This document shows, piece by piece, positions 34,454 to 42,225 of a stretch of DNA of 45,431 nucleotides. The DNA comes from CAYUNT01 sp964446285 (GTDB lineage: Bacteria > Sumerlaeota > Sumerlaeia > SLMS01 > CAYUNT01): NCBI GenBank assembly GCA_964446285.1, contig CAYUNT010000009.1:1-45431 (forward strand), written 5' to 3'. Under the pieces are notes generated by a model, which was given only the letters and a program-made list of their open reading frames with translations, had not been told where the DNA came from and ran no database searches. How positions within the stretch are numbered: position 1 is the first letter of the stretch; each line of letters begins with the position of its first letter. Both the position numbers and the translations under genes were made by a program.

Positions 34454-35164
34454 TCAGGAACTCCTCAGGGCGCCCATCGCATCCGCCCTGCGCGCCTGCG
34501 GAGCCATCCAGCGCGCCAGATACATAAACGGCGTGTCGAAAAGCGCCACAAGCACCTTGATCGCATACGCCGTCAGGAAAATCTCCCACAGCGCGCGGGC
34601 GGGCATCGCGCCCCAGAACGCGATCACCGTGAATATCGCCGTGTCAATTAGCTGGCTGACGATCGTCGAGGCATTGTTGCGAATCCACAAATGCCGCCCC
34701 CGGGTGCGTTCCTTCCAGAAATGAAATGCCCAGACATCATGCATTTGTGAAATCCCGTAGGCAGTTGCGCTCGCCAGGGCGATGCGCGGCATCCACGAAA
34801 ACAGCGCCGCCAGGTGCGGACGCGCGAAATCCACCGGCGCGGGCCGATAGAGCAAAGTCAATTGCATGTAGATCGTCATGAGGATTAGCGCCGCAAATCC
34901 CAGAATCACGCCGCGGCGAGCCTCGGCCTTGCCATAGACTTCGCCGAGGATGTCCGTCGCGAGGAATATGCTTCCGTAGAGAACGTTGCCTAGCGTCGCC
35001 GTCATGCCGAAGAGTTCGACCATCTCCAAGACCTGAATATTGCACAGGAGGATGGAAATCAGGATCATGGCATAGAGTCCGACCTTGCCAAACAACCGGA
35101 ACATGACAAGCAGCGACGCCAGGTCGGTAATCAGAAATGCAAACCACAGAGTTTCGTTTCGCAT
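34454..35164 (-). CDS. Queuosine precursor transporter (YhhQ/VUT family)
   Basis: A 236-residue membrane protein with about six helices. It has the family-typical ATLGNVLYGSIFLATDILGEVYGKAEARR segment and a C-terminal IRNNASTIVSQLIDTAIFTVIAFWG helix with the conserved Asn, Ser, Gln and Asp residues. YhhQ-type proteins import 7-cyano- or 7-aminomethyl-deazaguanine for queuosine tRNA modification. No preQ1 riboswitch is visible in the upstream 287 bp and no queuosine enzyme is in the window, so salvage by import is inferred. The start ATG is supported by AAGGGA 13 nt upstream. Confidence 0.92.
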   Translation of the reverse strand: MRNETLWFAFLITDLASLLVMFRLFGKVGLYAMILISILLCNIQVLEMVELFGMTATLGNVLYGSIFLATDILGEVYGKAEARRGVILGFAALILMTIYMQLTLLYRPAPVDFARPHLAALFSWMPRIALASATAYGISQMHDVWAFHFWKERTRGRHLWIRNNASTIVSQLIDTAIFTVIAFWGAMPARALWEIFLTAYAIKVLVALFDTPFMYLARWMAPQARRADAMGALRSS

Positions 35165-35451
35165 AATGCTGAAGTTCCCTTATCACATTTGCCGATCCCG
35201 AGGCGCATGGGCCGCCGAAAAGGCCGCATGACTGAACACACCCTCTGGCGTTGCGGCAAGGATGAAATGGGGCGGAATGGAAAGGAATAGGGAGGAATGG
35301 GGCGGCGTGGGAGGCCTCGGCGGCATCAGCCTTCGAGAAATTGGCCCAAGGAACGAAACGCCTCTCTTTCTTGCAGTTGATCGCGCCGCCGCCTCATGTT
35401 TCTGATCTTGCTTGCGCGCAGTCTGCGCAAACCCCTGTCTGGTTTTCCTTC

Positions 35452-37446
35452 ATGATTGCCCGCCTTTCGCCGATCGTATGCCTTTTATGGATTGCCTGTG
35501 AGGGGGTGGCGTTTGCCCAAAGCACGCGCGAGGCGGCGAAATACGCGGTTGACATCATTCCTGGCGTTCGTTTGATCCGGCTGGAATACGATAGGACCGC
35601 TTTTCGCCAGCGCGTGAACGTGCTGGAAATTCATTTGAGCGCAGCGGACCCGGCGGGAGTGGCGGACGTTGCGCTGGAGGCCGCCACGGCGAACGACGCA
35701 GTCTCCGCGCTGCCGCTGGGCGATTTGCTCGAACGCGAAGGCGCTTTGGCCGCCTTTCAGGTAGTCGAACAGCGCCCCGGACCCGAGGCGCGCACATGGC
35801 CGGGCTTGGTGGCGGCGGGAGGGAGGCTGATCGCCGCGCCTGGCGACGGACCGGTTTTGACCATCACGCCCGAAGGATGGGTGGATTTGGCAGATTCCGC
35901 GCCAGCCGCCGAACCTGCCGCCCGTCTGAGCGCCGACGCACAGGCCGGAGCCTCGCGCAGTGAGGACTCCACCTTGCCGATAGATTGGATTAATCGCCGC
36001 CTGCCGCCCCCCAGCCTCTCCTCTTCATCTTCCGTGCCCCATACGTCCCATAGGTCCCATACGCCCCATTCGCCTTCCTCCGGCGATGCCAGCGGTGGGG
36101 TGGGAAAGGGAGCGGCAGAGGGCATGGGCGGCATTGTCCTTCTGGCGAATCCCGGCGCGCTGCGCGAGAGTTTCCTGGCTGGATGCGGCCCGTTGGAAGC
36201 CGTGTCGCTGGATTTCGAACTGCCTCGGGCACTCCGCCCCGGCGCAACCGCCCTTCGCGCGGGCGCATCCGCCCTAACGCCCTGGATTCGCGCCGAGGAA
36301 GGCCGGTTTCGCTGGAACTCGCTGCCCCTAGGTTCCTCCTCTGCCGCTTCGGACTCTCCCTCTTCCGCCGCTGCCATCCCAGCGCCTCTGGGAGACCGAT
36401 GGACTGGCATTGCCGCGGTGGGGGAGGAGTCCGCGGCGCGAGTCCGCCGGTTTTTTGCCTCGCCGCGCCAGGGGATTCTCGAGTTGCACACCCAGCCCGA
36501 ATGGACGGATTTCCAGGCGATTTTGCCGCTTCGCCGCTGGGTCGTTCGCGATGGACATTCGCTCGCGCCGCCCGATCCGGAAGGCGGCCCGATGCCCGAG
36601 GCCCGCGCCGCGCGTTCGGCCATCGGACTCGATCGCGAACGCGCCACGCTGTGGCTGGCACACGTCCGCAAAGGCGAACGCGGCGCCGACGGGATGAGCG
36701 CTGCCGAATTGGCCGATCTGATGCTCGCACTGGGCGCGCACGACGCCGCCGAAGGCCCCGAGGGCGATGGCGCGGCGCTTCAGCTGAACGGCCAATCCAT
36801 TCTCCCGCTGAATTTCTCAGCCGAGCGATGCCGGCTTGCGCTACTGGTGCGCCCGCGCAGCGCCGCCGCCGCCGAAGCCTTTGCCCAGCGCCAGCGGCAA
36901 GGGCGCGCCGAACGGGCCGATTCGCCCCGGGCCGCTGCTTTGCGCCTTGGTTCCTCCGCTGTTTCCGCACAGGGGCAATGGACGGACCTCACCGCCCGGA
37001 CGCGGATTCAGGCAGCCAGCACCGCGCCGCTCGACTGGCTCGTTTCCGCAGACCGCGCCGTGGACCGCCGCCAGGGCCGTCTTCCCGCGCTCGATCATTT
37101 CTGGGCCTCCGGCGGCGATGAAAACCATGTCCCCACCATCGAATTCGACCTGCTTGAGGATCGCGTGATTGGGCAAATCGATCTCATTCCGCCAAGCAAC
37201 GCCGGCTTCTCCGATACGCTGGATTTCCGTTTGATCCGCATCGCCACGCGAGCCGGTGGCGGCGGCGATTCCTGGACTCCGCGGCGCGAAATTCGCAACG
37301 ATCCGCCGCGCCTGCGCCTGCACGTTTTATTCGATCCGCCCATTCGCGCCCGACAAGTTCGCATCGAGTTTCCCGAGCCATCCGCCCTCCCCGGCTATCG
37401 CACGGCGCGGCTGGTCGAGGCCATTTTCTGGACGCGCGAGCCGTAA
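35452..37446 (+). CDS. Exported phosphodiester-glycosidase-like protein with discoidin-like C-terminus
   Basis: A 664-residue protein. ATG 35452 gives a signal peptide (SPIVCLLWIACEGVAFA); the upstream in-frame extension does not. From about residue 36, PGVRLIRLEYD with NVLEIHL matches the opening of NAGPA/DUF2233 phosphodiester glycosidases, and GMSAAELADLMLALGAHDA matches their late helix. Where the family has an LDGGGS motif this protein reads GPEGDGAAL (about 430-440), so activity is doubtful. Residues about 505-664 (LDWLVSADRAVDRRQG, VRIEFPEP) resemble an F5/8 type C (discoidin) carbohydrate-binding domain. Around residues 195-207 a 9-bp-period DNA repeat is translated in frame (PHTSHRSHTPH). 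The N-terminal family call is moderately sure; the discoidin call less so. Confidence 0.65.
   Translation: MIARLSPIVCLLWIACEGVAFAQSTREAAKYAVDIIPGVRLIRLEYDRTAFRQRVNVLEIHLSAADPAGVADVALEAATANDAVSALPLGDLLEREGALAAFQVVEQRPGPEARTWPGLVAAGGRLIAAPGDGPVLTITPEGWVDLADSAPAAEPAARLSADAQAGASRSEDSTLPIDWINRRLPPPSLSSSSSVPHTSHRSHTPHSPSSGDASGGVGKGAAEGMGGIVLLANPGALRESFLAGCGPLEAVSLDFELPRALRPGATALRAGASALTPWIRAEEGRFRWNSLPLGSSSAASDSPSSAAAIPAPLGDRWTGIAAVGEESAARVRRFFASPRQGILELHTQPEWTDFQAILPLRRWVVRDGHSLAPPDPEGGPMPEARAARSAIGLDRERATLWLAHVRKGERGADGMSAAELADLMLALGAHDAAEGPEGDGAALQLNGQSILPLNFSAERCRLALLVRPRSAAAAEAFAQRQRQGRAERADSPRAAALRLGSSAVSAQGQWTDLTARTRIQAASTAPLDWLVSADRAVDRRQGRLPALDHFWASGGDENHVPTIEFDLLEDRVIGQIDLIPPSNAGFSDTLDFRLIRIATRAGGGGDSWTPRREIRNDPPRLRLHVLFDPPIRARQVRIEFPEPSALPGYRTARLVEAIFWTREP
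36036..36070. repeat. 9-bp-period GTCCCATAN repeat inside a coding sequence
   Basis: Four units (GCCCCATAC, GTCCCATAG, GTCCCATAC, GCCCCATTC) lie in the glycosidase-like gene and are translated as a His/Ser/Pro-rich linker. They match the intergenic copies near the four-helix-bundle gene. Confidence 0.85.
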
Positions 37447-37519
37447 ACGCGCATGACCCCATTGACGATCATAAGCGAGAATCGGAAAATGGGCGGCCTG
37501 CATTTTCACGATTCATCCG

Positions 37520-37556
37520 TCTTTCTTCTTTGTGTCTTTGTGACTTCGTGGTTATT
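37520..37556. repeat. CTTCTTNGNGTCTTTGTG-type dispersed repeat, copy 2
   Basis: CTTTCTTCTTTGTGTCTTTG and the following TGACTTCGTGG lie just upstream of the small ORF at 37581. The similarity to 34415-34446 covers about 25 bases. Confidence 0.75.
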
Positions 37557-37580
37557 TATTTATGGATTCCCAGGATAATT

Positions 37581-37832
37581 ATGTTTGGCCCTGTTCTCGA
37601 CCACTGGATTTTGCGGCCGTTCACCCACAGCCGCAACCGAAGGACCGAATGCGAATTGGACGCGCAATGCCAGCGCGAAGAGGAATCTCCGCCGCTCGAA
37701 GCCGGGCGCGCGCGTGTGCTGAAAATGCTCGATCGCTTTGAGGGGCGCTTCCCGCTCCTGTCTGGCGCGCGCGACTATTTCGCCTCGTCTGTATATGCAA
37801 TTTTGCGCAAACGCCAAGACCCATCCGCCTGA
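37581..37832 (+). CDS. Small hypothetical protein, 83 aa
   Basis: The ATG at 37581 is preceded by AGG at a weak spacing; a longer in-frame start lies in the dispersed repeat and is rejected. Codon use is like its neighbours (G/C in most third positions). The sequence is hydrophilic and mixed (RPFTHSRNRRTECELD, then MLDRFEGRFPLLSGARDYFASSVYAIL) with no recognised motif. It is convergent with the CysQ-like gene, 23 nt away. It could be a chance frame. Confidence 0.45.
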   Translation: MFGPVLDHWILRPFTHSRNRRTECELDAQCQREEESPPLEAGRARVLKMLDRFEGRFPLLSGARDYFASSVYAILRKRQDPSA

Positions 37833-37855
37833 ACCCGCCCGCCCGAAAGCGCCGG

Positions 37856-38812
37856 CTAAAGCGTCAGCGGCCCGATGGCGGCCACGAGTTCATCGTGAAT
37901 CCGCCCGTTCGAGGCCAGAATTCCGCCAGGCAGCCGGACGTCCTCGCGGTTGAAATGAATCTCGCCGCCATCGAGCGTCGTCACGCGCCCGCCCGCCTCG
38001 GTCAGAATGATGTGCGGACCGCACAAATCCCATTCTTTGCAGTGGCCGCGCTCGGTGTTGACATACACATCCGCGCGCCGCAGCGCGATTTCCGCAAGTT
38101 TGACGCCCACCGATCCGCGCGCGTAATAGCGCTGGAAGGGAATCAACTCCATCACGCGAATCAGGCGGCGCGTCTGGTGCGAGGCGGACACAACGGCGGC
38201 CATTTGCTCCAGTTCGGCGGTCTCCGACACGACGAGCCGCCGCGATGGCAGAAATTGCGCCGATTCCGCGGGGCGCGGTGTTTCGTCCGGCGCGCGATGC
38301 CACCAGCGGGCGGCGGCGGGGGATGAGGCGGCGGATTTGGAGTCGCGCTCGGCATTTTCTCCGATGCCGGTCTCCGCGTCCACAAAGGCGCCTTCTCCCC
38401 GGACAGCCCAATACAAACGCCCCGCCAGAGGGTGATACACGACGCCCGCCACCGGATTCCAGACGCCGCCCTCTTCGACGACCAGGCCGATCTGTATGGC
38501 AAAATCGCCCGATCCGCGAATGAAGTCCTTCGTGCCGTCGATCGGGTCAACGATCCATACCGCGCGGCGTTCGAGGCGGATCGGATCGCGCACGAATTCC
38601 TCAGACAAATAGCCGAATTCCTCCGGGGGATAACGCCGTTGGAGCGACGCCACGATCAGCCGGTCGGCCAGTTTATCCGCGTCCGTCGAGGGGCCGTCCT
38701 TTTTGTGTTCGATTTCATAGGCCCCGCCGTGAAAATGACAAATGGCCGACCACGCTTCCAGGGCGGTTTGCCGCGCATGAGCTGCCGCTTGTTTCCAGTC
38801 CAGTTGAGTCAA
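37856..38812 (-). CDS. 3'(2'),5'-bisphosphate nucleotidase, CysQ/inositol-monophosphatase family
   Basis: A 318-residue lithium-sensitive phosphatase-fold enzyme. The metal-binding motif WIVDPIDGTKDFI is intact, a Glu in YLSEEF supplies an upstream metal ligand, and the C-terminal motif EWDLCGPHIILTEAGG is present. CysQ-like members remove the 3' phosphate from PAP produced in sulfate assimilation or sulfotransfer; inositol phosphatase or histidinol phosphatase activity is also possible. About 45 residues of low-complexity insert (near SKSAASSPAAARWWHRAPDE) split the fold between two conserved blocks. The start is a TTG with GGGAAA upstream; no ATG is suitably placed. A ferredoxin gene ends 16 nt upstream, suggesting cotranscription. 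Confidence 0.85.
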   Translation of the reverse strand: MTQLDWKQAAAHARQTALEAWSAICHFHGGAYEIEHKKDGPSTDADKLADRLIVASLQRRYPPEEFGYLSEEFVRDPIRLERRAVWIVDPIDGTKDFIRGSGDFAIQIGLVVEEGGVWNPVAGVVYHPLAGRLYWAVRGEGAFVDAETGIGENAERDSKSAASSPAAARWWHRAPDETPRPAESAQFLPSRRLVVSETAELEQMAAVVSASHQTRRLIRVMELIPFQRYYARGSVGVKLAEIALRRADVYVNTERGHCKEWDLCGPHIILTEAGGRVTTLDGGEIHFNREDVRLPGGILASNGRIHDELVAAIGPLTL

Positions 38813-38828
38813 TTTCCCAAGTCCATTT

Positions 38829-39062
38829 CTAGGATTTATCCATTTCTATGGCCTCGACGGGGCATCCTTCGAGCGCCTCAACGCATAGTTGGCGTTCTTC
38901 TTCGTTTTGGGGCTGTTTATAGACGTAGGAGTAACCTTGTTCTTCATTGCGCATGAAATTGTCTGGCGCGGTAGCGCGGCAGGCGTCGCAATCGATGCAC
39001 TGGTTATTCACGTAAAACTTGCCCGGAACATTTTCAGGGAGCCGTTGGAAATTTCCGACCAT
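38829..39062 (-). CDS. Small ferredoxin, single [4Fe-4S] cluster type, 77 aa
   Basis: The C-x2-C-x2-C motif (CIDCDAC, residues 22-28) together with a late Cys in EGCPVEAI provides four ligands for one cluster. This is the monocluster arrangement of soluble ferredoxins with a central insertion (YSYVYKQPQNEEERQLCVEAL) in place of the second cluster. AGGAGG precedes the ATG by about 10 nt. It is 16 nt upstream of the CysQ-like gene. It is unrelated in layout to the 2[4Fe-4S] ferredoxin at 23368. Confidence 0.9.
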   Translation of the reverse strand: MVGNFQRLPENVPGKFYVNNQCIDCDACRATAPDNFMRNEEQGYSYVYKQPQNEEERQLCVEALEGCPVEAIEMDKS

Positions 39063-39404
39063 TCAGAAAGGCCTCCTGGGGTTGGATGTGCGCTGGCGTC
39101 TGGCGCGCAGTCCGCACCTATAGGCGGAGAAAACCGGAAAAGGTCGGCAAACAACCCAGGGACCCGCCCGGGGTTCCCGCCGTCAGAGATCATCTTAAAT
39201 TGCCTGCCCCGTATGGATCAACGAGAATCCGGAACCCAAGCCCCTTTGGCCAGGAATTCGAATTGCCTATGGTGGCATGTGGTATGAGCATCCTGCCCAT
39301 GATTCCGGTGGCATGAGCATCTTGCTCAAGAAGGTTTTGTCACATTGGGAGTTCCTGCCCCTTTGGCAATGTTGCATGTCCGCGGATTGATGGCCAATTC
39401 AGTC
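39063..39404. other. Repeat-bearing intergenic region
   Basis: No gene is seen in these 342 bp. It holds the ferredoxin leader, CCCCTTTGGC at two places, a short GC-rich inverted segment (near ACCCGCCCGGGGTTCCC) and a degenerate copy of the palindromic element at 39280-39333. The 3' end lies beyond the stop of the antiporter gene. Confidence 0.6.
39280..39333. repeat. Dispersed palindromic element, degenerate two-hairpin copy
   Basis: Hairpin A is ATGAGCA (39284-39290), loop TCC, TGCCCAT (39294-39300), with one mismatch. The linker GATTCCGGTGG is shared with the 21526 copy. Hairpin B is CATGAGCA (39312-39319), loop TCT, TGCTCAAG (39323-39330), seven of eight pairs. Most stem bases differ from the other copies while pairing is kept. 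Confidence 0.8.
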
Positions 39405-41129
39405 TCAAGAAGCCGTGTCCGCATGTTTGGCATGAGGGGCCGTGGCGCTGTTGACCACAGCGAGAAATTCCGTAAAATTCGCCGCCCGGATGGCTTGGCC
39501 CAACATGTCCGGGTCGCGGAAGGTTTTGCCGATGTCCGCCAGAATGGCAAGCTGCGCTCCGGCATCCTGGCGCGGGGTCAGAACCAGAAAAATCAGCCTT
39601 GCCGGACGCCCGTCTCGCGCGTCGAAATCCACTCCCTGAGGCGAGATTCCCACAGCCACCACAGGGTGGCGGATGCCATCAATGCGCGCGTGCGGCACAG
39701 CCACGCCATTGCCAATCGCCGTGGACATCAGTTGCTCGCGCGTCCAGACCTCCTCTGCCAGTCTTTCGGCCGGCTGGCGGACTCCTTCGCTAATGGCATC
39801 GCATAACTCGCGGATTGCGCCTTCGCGATCGCGCATTGCCAGGCGTTTCACAAAGCCTTTGGCGGACACGAACGAGGCAAAACGCGTCGGTTTTTTGCGC
39901 TGGAGAATGCGCGACATCGCCGTTCCGCTGGTAATGGAGGTGACCAGCGCCATCACAACCAGGGCGACAAAAAGGCGTTCGCCAATCACGCCCGCCTGCA
40001 AAGCCAGCAATCCGAGAATGATTTCCATTGCCCCGCGCGCGTTCAGCCCCAGCCCGACGGCCAGCGACTCGCGTTCGCTCAATCCGCTCAAGCGCGCCCC
40101 GAGACCGCCGCCAATTAATTTGCCCACCGATGCCACGATCAGGACAAACAAGACCAGCAGGGGATCGAAATTCGTCGCAAAGTTCACACGCAATCCAATG
40201 CTGGCGAAAAACAAAGGCGCGAAGATGAATGAGATGAATTGATCGAGTGTGGCGCGGGTGCGCTCTCGCAAATGGCGCGATTCCCCAAGCGCCACACCAA
40301 ACATGAAAGCCCCAAAAATCGCGTGGATGCCAATCCATTCAGTCAGCGCGCCGCAGAAAATCGCCGTGGCAAGCGCAAATCCAAGAATTCCCCCCGGCCA
40401 GCTGGTGTGCGCCTGAATCCAGGGCAGAATCCGGTCCACCAGCCAGCGGCCCAAGGTAAGCATTAGCGCGGCAAACCCAAGCGTCATCCAGATAGTATTG
40501 ATGACGCCGACGCCGCTCCCTCCTGTATGGCTTATCATACCCAGAATGATTGCGAAAATAATCCATCCCACCAAGTCGTCAAATATCGCCGAAGCAATAA
40601 TGATCATTCCCAAATCGGTGCGGAGCAGGTTGAGATCATGAAGGATTTTTGCGATGCCGGGCAGCGCGGAAATTGCAAGAGCGGTGGCGAAAAAAAGCGC
40701 GAATACCAAATGATCGGCGCCAAGTTTTCCGCCCAGCATTTCCGGGAAAAACCATGCGCATGAAAATCCAAGCGAGAAAGGCACGGCAATTCCCATCAGG
40801 CTGACCGTCATGGCAGAACGCCCCTGGCGCCAAACCGTCGAAAGGTCGATTTCCATTCCCGCCACGAGCAGAAACAACGTGATGGCAAGCGTTGTGAAAC
40901 CTTCCAGCGCCACGGCAGGCGGACCCACTGGCGGGAAGATTTTCATGCTCAATCCAGGAGCAATTGCGCCCAAAACCGTAGGACCCAGCAGGATTCCCGC
41001 AAGAATCTCCCCCAGCACGACTGGCTGGTGAAACCGGCGGGCCAGCTCGCCCAGGACTCGCGCGCAAGCAAGCAACACGCCGAGTGAGAGAAGGAAGGTC
41101 ACAACTTCCGAATGCGATAGATGCGACAT
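39405..41129 (-). CDS. CPA2-type Na+/H+ (or K+/H+) antiporter with C-terminal PTS EIIA domain
   Basis: A 574-residue protein. About twelve TM helices with the cation/proton antiporter core: GEILAGILLGPTVLG, LFLLVAGMEIDL, ASAIFDDLVGWIIFA (the paired Asp site) and LGLNARGAMEIILG. From about 430 a cytoplasmic PTS EIIA type 2 (Fru/Mtl/Ntr) domain follows, with the phospho-acceptor His480 in GNGVAVPHARIDG. Phosphorylation of this domain by a PTS-type relay could gate transport. No PTS EI or HPr is in the window. The ATG is 1 nt after the stop of the upstream USP gene, so the two are coupled. Confidence 0.93.
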   Translation of the reverse strand: MSHLSHSEVVTFLLSLGVLLACARVLGELARRFHQPVVLGEILAGILLGPTVLGAIAPGLSMKIFPPVGPPAVALEGFTTLAITLFLLVAGMEIDLSTVWRQGRSAMTVSLMGIAVPFSLGFSCAWFFPEMLGGKLGADHLVFALFFATALAISALPGIAKILHDLNLLRTDLGMIIIASAIFDDLVGWIIFAIILGMISHTGGSGVGVINTIWMTLGFAALMLTLGRWLVDRILPWIQAHTSWPGGILGFALATAIFCGALTEWIGIHAIFGAFMFGVALGESRHLRERTRATLDQFISFIFAPLFFASIGLRVNFATNFDPLLVLFVLIVASVGKLIGGGLGARLSGLSERESLAVGLGLNARGAMEIILGLLALQAGVIGERLFVALVVMALVTSITSGTAMSRILQRKKPTRFASFVSAKGFVKRLAMRDREGAIRELCDAISEGVRQPAERLAEEVWTREQLMSTAIGNGVAVPHARIDGIRHPVVAVGISPQGVDFDARDGRPARLIFLVLTPRQDAGAQLAILADIGKTFRDPDMLGQAIRAANFTEFLAVVNSATAPHAKHADTAS

Positions 41130-41130
41130 G

Positions 41131-42072
41131 TCAGCCCGCCGGAGTTACGGTGGATTTGGCGCCCGCCCCGCGCCTTCGATATAACAGCAAAGCGCAAGGC
41201 AGCGATTGAAGCACAAATTCCGTTGGATGCACGAAAAAGCGGTCCCAGAACGTAAGGCGGCGTCCGGGCGCGGGCAGAACAAGCAAATCCGCGCCAGTGA
41301 TTCGCGCATGTTCAACCGCTCCGCTTCCTTCGCGCCCTTTCAGGCAAGCCAGCTCAATCTTCAACCCGCTCGTGTCGAATCCAGCTACGAAATCCTTCAA
41401 ATCGAGCATCTCCGCCGTCTCGCACTGTTCCGCATGATCCAAAGCATCTTCGGAAGCAATTCCGCCCATGGAATCTCGCGCGCCAAGCAATTCATACTCC
41501 GACACGATGTGCACGATTTCCGTGCGCTCGCGGCGCGCCAGATTGGAGACAAAACGAAGCATGGCGGCGGAGGCAGAATCCATAGACACGGCTGCTACAA
41601 TAGAGTGCAGTCGATTGCCTTCCGGGCGGGGTTCCGTAATCAGAAGGACAGAGCAGGGCGCATTCCTTGCGATGCGGCGCGCGACCGAACCGGCAAAAGC
41701 TTCGATCAACCCCTCGCGCTCAAGCGCTCCAGCCACAATCATGTCCGCGCCAATCCGCCGCGCCATCGCGGCAATCACTTTGTCCGGCCGACCAGGTTCA
41801 ATCAGGAGATTGGGCAAAAGAGGGGCGGCCGAGTGCAGGGAGGCGCCATTTCCCGAAATCCCTTCCGCATGAAGGGCATATTGGAGGAGATCGCTCAAAA
41901 ATGCGCGCCGTTCCGGTGTGTCTTCGCCCGCGTGAACGAAGTGAAGTTCTGCCTGGAAAAGACGGGCCAGGCGCGCCGCCTCGCGCGCCAGCGCCTGCGC
42001 GCGTTCCGACGCCAGAGACAGGCACGCCAAAATACAATGGATATCGTTGCCGGAAGAATTTGGGGCCGTCAT
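41131..42072 (-). CDS. Universal stress protein with two USP-like domains
   Basis: A 313-residue cytoplasmic protein with two tandem Usp folds, roughly residues 10-150 and 155-305. The first has GADMIVAGA and an AFAGSVARRIARNAPCSVLLI end, close to the nucleotide-binding form. The second (GADLLVLPAPGRR, then VLQSLPCALLLY) lacks the glycine-serine loop, so nucleotide binding there is doubtful. CAGGAAAAC precedes the ATG. USP domains often regulate CPA antiporters, either fused or as neighbours, and this gene ends 1 nt before the antiporter start, so it probably senses ATP or stress for that transporter. Confidence 0.88.
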   Translation of the reverse strand: MTAPNSSGNDIHCILACLSLASERAQALAREAARLARLFQAELHFVHAGEDTPERRAFLSDLLQYALHAEGISGNGASLHSAAPLLPNLLIEPGRPDKVIAAMARRIGADMIVAGALEREGLIEAFAGSVARRIARNAPCSVLLITEPRPEGNRLHSIVAAVSMDSASAAMLRFVSNLARRERTEIVHIVSEYELLGARDSMGGIASEDALDHAEQCETAEMLDLKDFVAGFDTSGLKIELACLKGREGSGAVEHARITGADLLVLPAPGRRLTFWDRFFVHPTEFVLQSLPCALLLYRRRGAGAKSTVTPAG

Positions 42073-42083
42073 GTTTTCCTGCC

Positions 42084-42123
42084 TGCAACTCTCAATTTCA
42101 AACTCGCAACCCGCAACCCACAG
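42084..42123. repeat. CAACCCG/CAACTCN heptamer repeat upstream of the USP gene
   Basis: Five or more degenerate heptamers (CAACTCT, CAATTTC, AAACTCG, CAACCCG, CAACCCA) are the reverse complement of the GGTTGTG family. They lie immediately upstream of the USP gene's ribosome site. Confidence 0.65.
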
Positions 42124-42225
42124 TCTCTACCCCAATCGCTATATACTCCAGCTCTCCATGTATTGCACCTCATTTCGAGAAACGCGCCTTAATTTTTCTA
42201 TTTTGGCCTCCGAGCCGCCTGTTTT

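Noticed and set aside
35165..35451. preQ1 riboswitch upstream of the queuosine-precursor transporter
   Set aside because: No preQ1 aptamer-like core sequence or pseudoknot could be recognised in the leader.
36183..37121. 312-residue frame within the glycosidase-like gene
   Set aside because: It is an Arg/Gly-rich out-of-frame shadow in GC-rich DNA with no motif.
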